This document shows, piece by piece, positions 39,601 through 49,940 of a DNA stretch of 64,000 nucleotides. Each line of letters starts with the position of its first letter. Positions within the stretch are counted from its first letter, which is position 1. The DNA is from Apostichopus japonicus (lineage: Eukaryota > Echinodermata > Holothuroidea > Aspidochirotida > Stichopodidae), in NCBI RefSeq assembly GCF_037975245.1, contig NC_092568.1, positions 41,341,631 through 41,405,630 of the forward strand. The letters run 5' to 3'. A model generated the notes under the pieces. It saw only the letters and a program-made list of their open reading frames with translations, had not been told where the DNA came from and made no database searches. The translations under genes were made by a program, and so were the position numbers.

Positions 39601-42600
39601 TAAGATTACTCCAGATTTACAGCCTTAAAATTAAGTCAGTATTGCTGTAGTATTATATAAAGAATAATGTCAAATTTATTTAGGTCAAACTTAGCTCATT
39701 GTAAATGTTAAATGTTTTTGAATGTCAAAAAACATGTGATGTTAATAAGGACATTGTTTTTTTGTTACTATGAGTTGTATTCCTTTTTTTTCTTTTTTCT
39801 TTTTTGAGTTATCAGAGCTACAGTATGCTCAATCATGAATGGCTTCTAATCAGGGTACATCTACAAAGAAACAGTGCTAATTTGTGCATAATCATTGCTC
39901 TGCTGTGTCCTAGACAGAATAAAGATAGTTAGCATCGTTACACCACGGTTCATTGAACTTAAATTCTTTGCAGGGAAGTATCAGTGGAGAGGAAGGTCAG
40001 GTTGACCATATGGTGTGGGCTGATAACAAGTCTGTCAGTCTGTGGACATGTCAGTCCGTGGACAAATTAAAAAGTCTCCTTAATTAAGTCTCCTTAGATG
40101 AAGTGGGGACTCTGACCGCCTTTTGTAATTGTAATAAATCTGAGCTACTTCTTCTAATTCTAAGACTTGCTGCTCTGGGAAAGGGGTTGAGGATGTATGG
40201 TATGGTATGGTATGGTATGGTATGGTATGGTATGATGTGTGTTTGTTCTAGCTGAGCAGAATTTGAAAATATATTCCATTCCTTGGTTTTTTCCAGTAAG
40301 ATCTTGCCATAGTCAAACTGGTAAGGGAGGTTTGGATCTTATCATATGAGGACAGTGAATGATAACTGTAAGATGGTGAGATTCATAGCCTGCAGGGATT
40401 GATATAAATACCCACATCATGGAACCACTTAGACCTTATAAGTTAGGAGCACTGTAAAATATCATTTCTTGAAGCAGCAGTTTAGTCTGTGGAAATCTTT
40501 GTCACATCGGAGGGAGCACCGCCAGGTCAGTTTGTCTAATGCCAAACATTTTGTACAATGTTAAGTATAACAGTAAAATGTTCCAATAACGGCATTTGTG
40601 GTAAATTAGAGCTAATATCGATCATCTTTTCTCTTTCAGCCCAACGGCAAATTTGAGGAATTAATGGGGAAAGTCCGAGCCCTGCAAGCACAACTGTTTA
40701 GTGATGGAGGAGCGGACAGTATCTTCGCACAGCAATTACCAAACATGTTTATGTGTGTGATGAACGGTATGTCCGGTGAAAGGGCACCAGCGTTCCCCGT
40801 GGACTTGTCCTTCAATCATCACCCTAACAACAGCTTACCCAAGTCTCAAGAACACCATCAAAATGGTGTCTACAACAGAGACGAAGTGAAAATTAAGGAG
40901 GAACCCTCTGATAGCCCCATGGAAACCAGCTGTTCCAGCTTGGACAGTGACTCTCCGAAATCAGTAACAGGAGTGAAATCGGAGATGGAATCTTCTTCAT
41001 CTTCTCCTTCCCGGCCAGCTGCTAGAGAGGAAATGATCATTTACAACATGACCCTTTTGGGTGTGGTCATTCGACAGACAGTCTCTTTTACCAAGGCAAT
41101 ACCAGCGTTTAGGAAGCTTTCGTACGAGGACCAAGCGGTCTTAATCAAACATGCCATTTTGGAAATTTTGATGTTAAGGTGTGCTGAGAACTATAACCCG
41201 GAAAAGAACACAGTCGTGGATGACATCACGGGCAGTGAATGGAGCTACAGTTCTATGCTCATGTCGGGATTCTCATCGGCAACGGAGCCGACTTTGAAAT
41301 TTATCCAGGGTCTAAATCAAATGACTCTAACCAGACAGGAGTTTGCCCTATTACAGGCTATTACTATTATTTCACCAGGTATGGCTAGGCCTCTGATACA
41401 AACTTGATCATTGTTCACCTTCCTTAACAACCACTGTTAGAGATAGCTAAAAAACACAAAGAGAAAAATACCGATAATTTGGTTGACGTTAGACGGAAAA
41501 ATATACAAAAACAGGAATTGATTCTTTTTCTAAGTGACACTGTTGTTATGCCAATATGCAGGTTTTGCCAATTTTAAGTCAGGATATACAAATTTTTCTT
41601 TGGCGGGGAAAGAAGAAATTGAAAATCAATCCTTACCAGTTTTGATGGCTCTACAAAGAATTAACTATATAGTAGCATACTGTAATGTCTCTTGTGAACA
41701 ACTTTGAAGTTTTCAATTGTTTAATAACAGTTTTCAGGTATTTATTTTCTGTTATCAAAGTGCAGAATATGCTTTTTTGTTTTGATATCACAATCAATTG
41801 GTACGTTTCATAGCTGGAGGTCTGGAAGAAGATTAAAATACTGATTCCTGCTGGAACTTACCAATCTTGTACTATGAATTGGGTTATCTTTGTTAAATTT
41901 GAGAGTTATCACAGTTAATATCAGTGGGAGGGGGTGGTTGGGGGGGGGACACTGGGAGGTGATGATTGGTTGTGTCCTTTAAGGTATCTTTATTATTTTT
42001 TACATAAATCCTCACCCTCTCGAGTTTTTATCTTTCCTATGGCTTTTGTGAGGGGAAAAATGAAAACTGTAAGAGTACTTCCAAAGAATGTAACATTTTT
42101 TGTCTTGGCTAGTTCAGTAATGTACATTTTACTTACTTATCAAACTTGTATACATTATAACACTCTTTCATGCTCTACTACATAGCAAGGTTGAATCCTA
42201 ACATTGAAGAGAGTCAGAATGGATTCATCATCACTAGGACAGACTGATCACTTATGAGAGATGGTTAAGTTAATATGAATGTCCAGAAATATACAATATA
42301 CAATACAATACAATACAATACAAATTTAATACAATATACAATACAAATATAATACAATATACAATACAAATAATACAATATACAAGACAAATATAATACA
42401 GTATACTATACAATACAGTACAGTACGATACAAATATAATACAATACAATATAAAATACAATATATAATACAAAACAAATTATATAATACAATATAAATA
42501 AAATACAATATAAATATAATAAAATACAATATAAAATACAATATAAATATAAATATAATAATATACAATACAAATACAATTTACAATACAAGATACAATA

Positions 42601-43770
42601 CATATATAATACAATATATATATATATATACAAACAATATACAATACAAATATAATGCAATATACTATACAATACAGTACGATACAAATATAATACAATA
42701 TAAATATAATACAATATAAATATAATAAAATACAATATAAAATACAATATAAATATAATAATATACAATACAAATACAATTTACAATACAAGATACAATA
42801 CATATATAATACAATATACAAACAATATACAATACAAATATAATGCAATATACTATACAATACAGTACGATACAAATATAATACAATATAAATATAATAA
42901 AATACAATACAAATACAAGATACAATGCAAATATAATACAATACAAATATAATGCAATATACTATACAATACAGTACGATACAAATATAATACAATATAA
43001 ATATAATAAAATACAATACAAATACAATATACAATACAAGATACAATACAAATATAATACAATATACAATACAAATTTAATGCAATATACTATACAATAC
43101 AGTACGATACAAATATAATACAATATAAATATAATAAAATACAATATAAAATACCATATAAATAATATTATACAATACTGGATACAATACAATTATAATA
43201 CAAATATAATACAGTATAATACAATACAAAACAAATGCAATAAAAATACAACACAAATATAATACAATACAATATATAATACCATACAATATACAAAATA
43301 CAATACTTACAAAGTAAGATGTAGATTGCACAGAATAATCACAAGTGCAGGAATATTACAGTTAGGTGGAGTCCAAAAATCCACATTTAATGAGCACAAG
43401 CATGAGATGAAACCAATTGCATTCTTTCATTACCGATGGCATATTTGTTCCTATATTTAATTGTCGTGCATATGATGTCTGTGACTATCACCCTTTGACC
43501 TTCGTGTCTTTTAATTAATTCACAGACCGACCAGATATCATGGACAGAGAGGCTGTGGAGCGAATCCAAAAACCGATGGTTGAAACCCTCCAATCCCTGA
43601 CCAAGATCAACCACCCAGATGATAAGGTCTTCTTCGCTAAGCTGATAATGACCTTAACGAATGTGCGTGACCTGGTGACCCATCATATAGACGACCTTAT
43701 GAAGATGAAGCTACCAGATGCTAAATTTGAGACACTCTTCCCTCTCATCACTGAAATATTCAATCTGTAA
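30417..43770 (+). CDS. subfamily-1 (NR1) nuclear receptor, four coding exons, 483 aa
   Basis: A ligand-regulated transcription factor acting on nuclear DNA. Joining 30417-30651, 37861-38093, 40640-41378 and 43526-43770 gives one frame, with all introns GT-AG. The DNA-binding domain (about 10-78) has eight zinc-binding cysteines: 10, 13, 27, 30, 46, 52, 62 and 65. A basic stretch follows (89-100). Residues 130-148, LSPSQAELIGALEKAKKEA, resemble ligand-binding-domain helix 1. A serine-rich insert of about 125 residues leads to the receptor signature FTKAIPAFRKLSYEDQ (306-321). SPDRP lies at 401-405 and PLITEIF, an AF-2 core, at 475-481, two residues before the stop. The ligand domain looks LXR/VDR-like, while P-box CESCKS recalls HR96/DAF-12 (NR1J/NR1I). 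The exact group is unsettled. The start could be extended upstream: the frame stays open to a possible acceptor ending at 30406. Confidence 0.92.
30791..30907. repeat. short tandem repeat in receptor intron 1
   Basis: Three copies of a unit containing GTCAGGCATCTTGTATCATG and GTAGGGGAAG. The first and third copies also share the preceding GTGAATGAA-like sequence. Confidence 0.8.
31895..32057. repeat. 42-bp minisatellite, four copies
   Basis: The unit contains ACAAACACTACTATGAACAG and ATACAGTACAGCACAGCTACC, with four imperfect copies. Confidence 0.85.
32195..32520. repeat. about 17-bp AT-rich repeat
   Basis: Roughly 18 imperfect copies of ACATGATTCTTGTAATA, more regular in the middle (32300-32400) than at the ends. 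The same motif, inverted, reappears at 36005-36065 after the 54-bp array. Confidence 0.8.
33105..33505. repeat. composite minisatellite, 85-bp duplication plus 35-bp units
   Basis: The left half is a two-copy duplication of about 85 bp containing TTATTGGGTAATTTGTGGC and ATGTGTGGGGTATT. The right half (about 33350-33505) has four copies of a 35-bp unit, GTGTGGGTAATGTGTGGATG followed by GGTATTATGTTGTAT. Confidence 0.78.
34585..36004. repeat. 54-bp minisatellite, about 26 copies, in receptor intron 1
   Basis: The unit contains GAAGATGGCTGTTATGTGG, CCATGTTACATTGTAATAGC and TAGGTAGAATGTATT. Variants include a GATGCC form and an insertion giving GTATCAATTGAA. Blocks of several units recur, pointing to higher-order duplication. 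Many units hold AAGATGGC and, in the opposite orientation, GGCCATGTT. Confidence 0.92.
37455..37850. repeat. 53-57 bp minisatellite abutting the exon 2 acceptor
   Basis: About eight copies of a unit containing TTTGATCCATTCTATGTTTG, ATCCACTTCATTATGACATA and TGTTGTATGCTAC. The last copy runs to within about 10 bases of the acceptor (TTTGTCACAG, ending 37860), so the branch point of intron 1 probably lies inside repeat sequence. Confidence 0.9.
37861..38093 (+). CDS. nuclear receptor coding exon 2: hinge and helix 1
   Basis: Completes codon 79 (Arg) and encodes residues 79-156. It starts VWDEKRLETRK after the split Arg and carries the basic segment RKPLERKNKKKQ, a likely nuclear localisation signal. 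A Pro/Ser/Thr-rich linker follows, then LSPSQAELIGALEKAKKEA, resembling helix 1 of NR1 ligand-binding domains. The donor AAG|GTAAAT falls at 38094 in phase 0. Confidence 0.9.
38152..38290. repeat. 24-bp minisatellite in receptor intron 2
   Basis: Five to six copies of GTATGTGTTTGGGATATTGT plus GTTT, with two shortened copies in the right half. Confidence 0.85.
38789..38843. repeat. 20-bp G-rich tandem repeat
   Basis: Three copies of GTGTGGTGTGGTAAGGGGG. Confidence 0.8.
40196..40233. repeat. (TATGG)n microsatellite
   Basis: Seven or more uninterrupted copies of the pentanucleotide TATGG. Confidence 0.9.
40640..41378 (+). CDS. nuclear receptor coding exon 3: insert and most of the ligand-binding domain
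   Basis: Encodes residues 157-402 and one base of codon 403. The first part is polar, with IKEE (241-244, followed by PSDSP) and VKSE (268-271), both fitting the sumoylation consensus (hydrophobic-Lys-x-Glu), and a run of five serines. From about residue 285 it is ligand-binding domain: helix 3 region (IRQTVSFTKAIPAF), then KLSYEDQAVLIKHAILEILM, LRCAENYNPE, and FALLQAITIISP. The acceptor is TTTCAG at 40639, the donor CCAG|GTATGG at 41379. An ATG inside the exon (40664) is not the gene start. Confidence 0.93.
41379..43525 (+). other. nuclear receptor intron 3 (2.1 kb)
   Basis: Bounded by GTATGG and TTAATTCACAG; phase 1. About half of it is an ATACAA-type array. No exon recognised. Confidence 0.88.
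42284..43310. repeat. 1-kb AT-rich microsatellite (ATACAA/ATATAA type) in receptor intron 3
   Basis: Continuous short units such as ATACAATACA, AATATAATACAATATA and ATACAAATATAAT. Longer blocks, each beginning TACTATACAATACAGTACGA, recur about every 120-190 bp. The many minus-strand open frames here are low-complexity artefacts. Confidence 0.92.
43526..43770 (+). CDS. nuclear receptor coding exon 4: end of ligand-binding domain with AF-2
   Basis: Completes codon 403 (Asp) to give SPDRPDIMDREAVERIQ across the junction, the conserved core of NR1 ligand-binding domains. It ends at TAA (43768-43770). The last residues, LFPLITEIFNL, match the AF-2 coactivator helix, so the protein is complete at its C-terminus. 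Confidence 0.94.
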
Positions 43771-44400
43771 TAATGAGAATCATAATAATAATAATAATGA
43801 CAATTGATGGATAAATAAGATGAGGCTGGAGTACCGATGGGGAGGAGGGGGGGCTCTCTGGAAGAATGAGTCACACCAGGCCATCCTCCCTCTCTTATAG
43901 GCTGCACCTCAGACACTGGAAATCTTATGTCAGGATGATGCAAGTCTGTTGGCCATTTGAAGAGGGAAATGGACCCAGATGTTTTGTTCTACTGTTGATT
44001 TGAACCCTGGTACATTATGATTAGTTTGCCTATGTCGGTATGACTCCTCCCCAGTGTATCATATTCTCTATGGTTTCTGTTTATAGGGGTATCCTGTGGC
44101 CTACTATGAGATAGCTATTGCAAAGACAATATAACACTGTATATTGAACACAATATTTCACACTGCATGGTATGGTTGATTGGACATTTCGTTGCCAGGG
44201 TAACTGGTTACTTTAAGACATCACATTGTAATGATGTCATTATGATGAAAAGTGTAAATTCAAAGCTTTACTATTGCAATCTTGTTTTCTATTTCTTTGT
44301 GAAATTGCAAAAACATTTGTTGTGGTTGTGCAAGATGTCAAGCCTCTTTGAATCAGATACTTTATTTTCAAAAAAATAAAAAAATTCTCCATAGAAATTG
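43771..44400 (+). other. nuclear receptor 3' untranslated region (probable)
   Basis: Begins after the TAA with an AATAATAATA run. It has no AATAAA before 44375, so the transcript probably ends shortly after that signal. Confidence 0.6.
44375..44380 (+). terminator. polyadenylation signal, nuclear receptor gene
   Basis: AATAAA, followed within 20-30 bases by T/G-rich TGCTGTAGTGTTTATT, the normal arrangement for cleavage and polyadenylation. Confidence 0.65.
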
Positions 44401-47218
44401 CTGTAGTGTTTATTCTCGCGGATGTTGCCAGACACTGTCGTAAAATTGAAAAGATTCAACAATTAAAAAGATTATGTCATCACAATCGAATGTGGAATCA
44501 TGATTTTAGGGTTCCACCCTGTTACTACTGATACAGAGAATCGACAGTTAAACTTTGAGCAGACTTAATATCAATCCAAGCTCCTCCTGCCATCAGTACT
44601 TGCATCTCATTTCATAGGTTCTATCTTGAATATTACTGAACAGTTCTGTCTGGCAGGGGTATGAATGATATGTAAGTAACAAGGCATGATGTCTCTATCA
44701 AAAATATGCCATTCCCTAATCGGCACGTTCTTCTCTCCGTCATCTCAAATAATATTTTCAAGCATTACTTGAATTATGGAATTGTTGAAATTAAATCAGT
44801 ACCAACAGTATTATTCAGGTCGGTCTGCAGAAGAGGCCATCTCAGCATAGCAAATCCCCCCCAACCCACCTTTACCAAGCCCCAACCCCCCCCCCCCCTG
44901 CTGATCCTAACCTACTATGTTCCTCTCTCTGAATTATTAAACTCTACTTTTGTGTGTCCATCGGTACCCTCCTCAGGTACCTCTCTCTAAATATCAGAAG
45001 ATCAAATTCTTCACCCATGTGGATAATTTTCACACCCTTCCTCTACCCCTTTTTGACGTCCTTTAACGCATTAATATCTTAAGTATTAACTTGAGTTTAA
45101 TTTCTTTGGAACTTTACAAGTCTTCCAACAGAGTATCTGTGTCAGCTTTACCTTATAAAGACCATGAAAGACAGAATCATGTTTTATTTTAGAATCAAAA
45201 ACTTATGGTAATGGCTTGGTGATATGTGGTCTAGATGAAACATAAAGGCACAAGTCAATCTATCTGTAGGCGCCTTTGTTCGATCATGTAACCCTTACAA
45301 ATGCTGGCAAAAAATGACGCCCTTGTGAACAAATGTCTTTAATGGCAACAGCATTGGTTTTATTCTTACTATAATAGTAGGTTCATAAATAATAAATATT
45401 GAACCCCCCAAAAAAAAGCAAAATCGAGATGACAAAAAATTGCAGAGATCTTTACCTCTTAATGTATTACTTATGGCTGAGATGAAATATCTGGCTAAGG
45501 ATTAATATGTAATGGTGGATGTTAACATGATAATTTTAGAATGGTCACTGTCAAGGTCATATTAGCTGTCTTCTTATTGAAGAGAAATATGATAGTTTAT
45601 GAAATATTCATACCATTATGTAGAATAATATTGCTCTTGATGGGTTATATAAGCAGGTGTTAATAGCTTAGCCAGTACAAGGATCAAAACACCAAGATAC
45701 AGAGAAGTAGAAAAAAGGATATGAAATATTCATAAGGTAATACTAATTGGTATCGTAATTTAGGCATTAACATGCTAGGCCTTCAATGTAGACCATATGT
45801 GGAACAATAACAAGAGTTATTATTAACCAGCAGTCAATATGGAGGTCACCATATTGAGAGGTTGAGAAAGTACAGTGACTAGGACTTAAATATGAAGCTG
45901 TATCCACTGGCAAACCATTTCTTGCTTTATACTACCGATTCAAACACTTTATCAGATTTGAGAATATTTCTTTTGCATGGTCTGTTTGACAAGTTTGTCG
46001 ATGTTATTTTAAGTGCCAGCCTCAAAAGTCTATAATAAAAAATAAAAAATTTAGCCATATTGAATCTGAAGCAACGTTTGGCCGCTGTGAATCCTTACTA
46101 CAAGTATCTGTGCTAAATACCATGAAGTAGTATCTTCCTTATTATTAAAATGCAATTGATAAATAAGACCTGATTTGATGGGTGTCAGTGGACCCTCCCT
46201 GTCTATAACTTCTCATTTTGTAATCCTTGTTCTGTGCACATCTGTTTTGTATATCAATATTCTGCAGTCTTTCTGGCCCTCCTGTAACCCTCCTTTTCTG
46301 ACTCCTGCACCTCCTCTTCTTTACCTGATTGTTAGCCCTCTTTATTACCTCATCTACCTCGCTTTATTTTAACTGGGATGTGCTGATGATGATTGACGGT
46401 ATGGATTTGCAGACGTTCCATTTCATTCCTCTTACTTTTCGGAAGACTGATGAAATTTTGGGGCAAAAATGGAATTTGTTGATCACAAAATATTTATAGC
46501 TGAGTAACTGAGCTACTGATTCTTTGACAAGACTCTTGTGTTTTCAGATCTCTGGGTGAGTGATCGTCATTCTTGATTCATGCAAGATTACTGGAAAAAT
46601 GAATATTTAAAAGTCTTGAAAATGGATTTTTTAATGATGGCATTTTTGAAAGTTCCAAATTTATCTTGAAAGGACAAATGGGAAATGTAACATGTAATTA
46701 ATCGGAGACAGGTATTACGTTTAAAGAGGGTAAAGCAAACTATATTGTTAACTTAAACACTATGGACTGCAATGGTTTTAAGGAAAGGGGTAAGTTGGGG
46801 GGTAATAAGTACACCCTAACATGCTGAATGCATACTGTACTGTTATGAATGAAGGAATACAAATCTCGGACAAACAAAGGCTGCTGTTTGTTGTGGTTGC
46901 CTTTTGTAATGCTAATAAACATTAAGTGTTCAAAGTTAATTTGAATGTATGTAAAATTTGATTTGCTGAAAATTGGGCTACTACACCAGAACTGTACGAT
47001 GTCAATGTGCTTTGATGTGTCTGTAGATTTAAGCTGGAAGATTTTATGGGAAGTGCAACCTACTCCAAGTGACTCCCATTATATTTGCCGTTCGGTAAAA
47101 GGCCACAGTGAATTATCCTTATGTTACAACGTTATTACATGAAGGTTCCTCTTTATGTCAATTAACAATTGACAATTAACAATTCATAATCATGGACGTT
47201 AAATATGAATGTAAGAGA
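44401..47218. other. intergenic, no gene seen
   Basis: AT-rich, with a C-run at about 44886-44898 and no supported exon or RNA. Confidence 0.45.
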
Positions 47219-47322
47219 CTGACTTCGGTCAGCTTGCGGCTTTGATAAGCCAATTAGGCTTCTTCGCGAGTTCCTGCTTGCAGGAGGATCTAATATACAT
47301 ACATACATATACATACATACAA
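47219..47322 (+). mobile_element. retroposon-like 3' tail: three hairpins then an (ATAC)n run
   Basis: Three perfect hairpins follow one another: CTGAC-TTCG-GTCAG (47219-47232, a C(UUCG)G tetraloop), GGCTT-TGAT-AAGCC (47238-47251) and CCTGC-TT-GCAGG (47273-47284). They are followed by AGGATCTAATAT and a run of ATAC repeats to about 47322. A structured end plus a microsatellite tail is typical of LINE or SINE 3' ends. No body or target duplication was identified, so the class is tentative. Confidence 0.45.
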
Positions 47323-49932
47323 GTCACACTGTAGTATATTGTAGTATAAAAGTTCACATAGTAGTATTACCTAATGTTTATTCATGAGCATGTATCGTAC
47401 CTATCGTTAAATCATGAGTCAAATATTTGAGTGTCCTCACAGATGCATAAAGGCTACGGTAACGAAACTAAGACATTTTGATGTTTCTGTCCGTCTGTCA
47501 ATAAGTATGTCCACTGACTATTTATCATCTTATAATATTCCCAAAACAGAATGAACACTTTGGGATACAAAAACTGATTGAGAATTGCTTTGGTATTTCA
47601 ACTTGATACTAACATGCATTCTAAACAGTCAATGACACCACAGATCAGATTGCTCTCTGGTCAATCTTGTGGCAGGAATATTAGTCCTTCCTGCAAGTAT
47701 AAATTTATACAATTCTGACATGCACAGGAATGATTCAAGCAAGCTTGTAGCCTAGGTACCACGCTCTCAAATATTACAGAGGATAAAAACCACAAAGAAA
47801 AATGTTTGTTGGATGCTGGCAATAAAAGATGAGGTTTGCATGCACGGATTCAGGGGTTGTGGTGGGTACTTCCCCCACCCCCATGCAACCTCAACAAAAA
47901 CTTATAAAAGTAGTGATTAGCACGCTTGAGTAGTTGTGGATCTCAATGTTTGAGGACTGCTGGTGCACAGTGTGGCAGAGATGGCAGCACCAGCTTTCCA
48001 CAACATCAAAGAACTTTGGTTTACTATTGGAAGTAAATGTAAGCCCTTTAAATATACTGAAATACCAGTAGAGAATGTGAGATTATAAAATAATATCAAA
48101 GCATTTATAAGGAGAGAATTATCCAAAGAAATGGAACAATTTCATCCTGTCAAGTTTATGAGATATTTACTAATAATAAACAATAAAGAGAAGCCTCTGT
48201 GAAACCTTCTGGAAGGTTTGGTTATTTCCAATTTTACTTGGTTTTAACAGATTCCTTAAAGGTCAAAGGACTTTAGGAACAGCCAGTTTTTAATACCTTA
48301 ACTAAATTAAATTAATTTAACAATTACATATTTTTATTTCCATGTTTATGACACCCTCCGCTGAGGCTGTTTTCATCTAGTTTTTTTTTTAGAGGCTGTG
48401 CTTCCGTGATCAGACACAATTAAAAAATGTTTTTAGAAGTCAAGGCCATTTGGCAAAAGAATTTTTAAATCTTCATTGTCAAAATTTCAAGAAACCTTGA
48501 TAAAAAGAAACGTGACTGTTAAGAATAGCAGCAAATAAAGTGGAACAACTTTATGACGATTTCTGTAATTTGCATTTTGATAGTGTAACTTTCTATCTCT
48601 CTCTCTGTATATAGTGTGTAGACAATACCGTGAAGTTGGAAATTAAATAAAGAGAAAATGTACTTGTGCAACAGCATGATGTGTTGTGATTAATTTCCAC
48701 ATCGTAAGATAATATGCTAAAAGACAGTAAAAAAAGTCACGAAAAATGACAAAATAATGTGTATGTTGCTGAGATTATTGGTAAACTGCAGTCCGCTTGT
48801 TTTTCTTTCTTAAACCTAGGCCTACATAGTTTCGTTTTTTTTTTTTTTTTCCTTTTTTTTTTTCCTCATTTTTTGAAGCATCCCTTGTTGGTTGGGTGTT
48901 CGTCAAGCGTTAGTGTACCTGTATGTGACCTAGGTCTAAGTTAGGCTTAACTAAGAAACATTTATAATTATCTCATGTACAGTGATTCCAAATATTTTGT
49001 GTTTGTACATGTATGTGTGGTCATATTACAACAACATGGCTACTAAATCCAAATGCACTGTGTCCGTTTACTTGTTTTTGTTCTTTGTCGTTAGGGAGGT
49101 CCTGATGGTTAAGGGGTGGGAGGTCCTGATGGTTAAGAGGTGGGGTAAGGGATCAAGATAATGTGATGGTGGAATGGAATTAGCCAAATAAATCAAACAT
49201 AGAGCCTGTGTTATTGTTTTCTTGTGTAACACAACCCATATGAAACCATTTTTCACAACCATGTAACAAACTCCTCACTGTTTATAAAGAGTAGTTGAGG
49301 ATTGCCAGCTGCAATGAAAACCGATTTGTTCTGCTGCAGATATATCAGCTTGCTTAGATCAAGTGATTTTCGAATTATTGGGGTTCACCTGTCACAGTTG
49401 AAAAATGCATCAAAAATGCAGCACAGGAAAACACTGTATCTTAAGATTGTGTGTGTGTCCCTTCCATCTATGCTCAGTGTCCCCCGAAAGTGTGGAATTC
49501 AGAATGTAAGTCAACAGAGCAGCTAATTGTTGTATGACACCTATGGCACTGTGGGGACTGTCTTTGTGTGCTATGCTGCCCTCTATTTTTGTATTGGCTG
49601 ATGTTTTCTCATTGAAGCATTCGATTGATTAATTAACACTCCTCGATGTCTGCAAATATTATGAACATCCAGAATCACCTTGAAAAAACTATTTAAGCTT
49701 TTAGCAATTTTAAGCATACTAAGATTTGGGTTATTACTCAGATCATTTAAATCTAACTGACATGATAAACATGGTTCATCACATAACACTTCAAGATTAA
49801 TGTAACAAAATTATGGTTCACATTAGTAGCTCGTGTTACATTCCTAATTGTAACATTACACATCATTTACTCGTGTTTCAGCATGAAAACTCACATATTG
49901 TTATGTTACAATCAATCTTTCCCTATATTTCA
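47323..49932. other. intergenic, no gene seen
   Basis: No supported exon. A small inverted repeat (GAGGTTTGCATG ... CATGCAACCTC) lies at 47831-47893 around a C/T-rich centre. A T-rich run lies at 48834-48870. Confidence 0.45.
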
Positions 49933-49940
49933 GTATTGTG

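Larger units (their letters stand above)
38094..40639 (+). other. nuclear receptor intron 2 (2.5 kb)
   Basis: Bounded by GTAAAT and TCTCTTTCAG; phase 0. It includes a 24-bp array, a 20-bp array and a GTATG microsatellite. No internal exon recognised. Confidence 0.85.

Noticed and set aside
40664-40666. ATG at the head of receptor exon 3 as a gene start
   Set aside because: The reading frame continues upstream to a good acceptor at 40639 and joins in frame to exons 1 and 2.
42270-43331. Cluster of minus-strand frames rich in Tyr, Ile and Cys
   Set aside because: Translation of the ATACAA-type array in intron 3, not genes.
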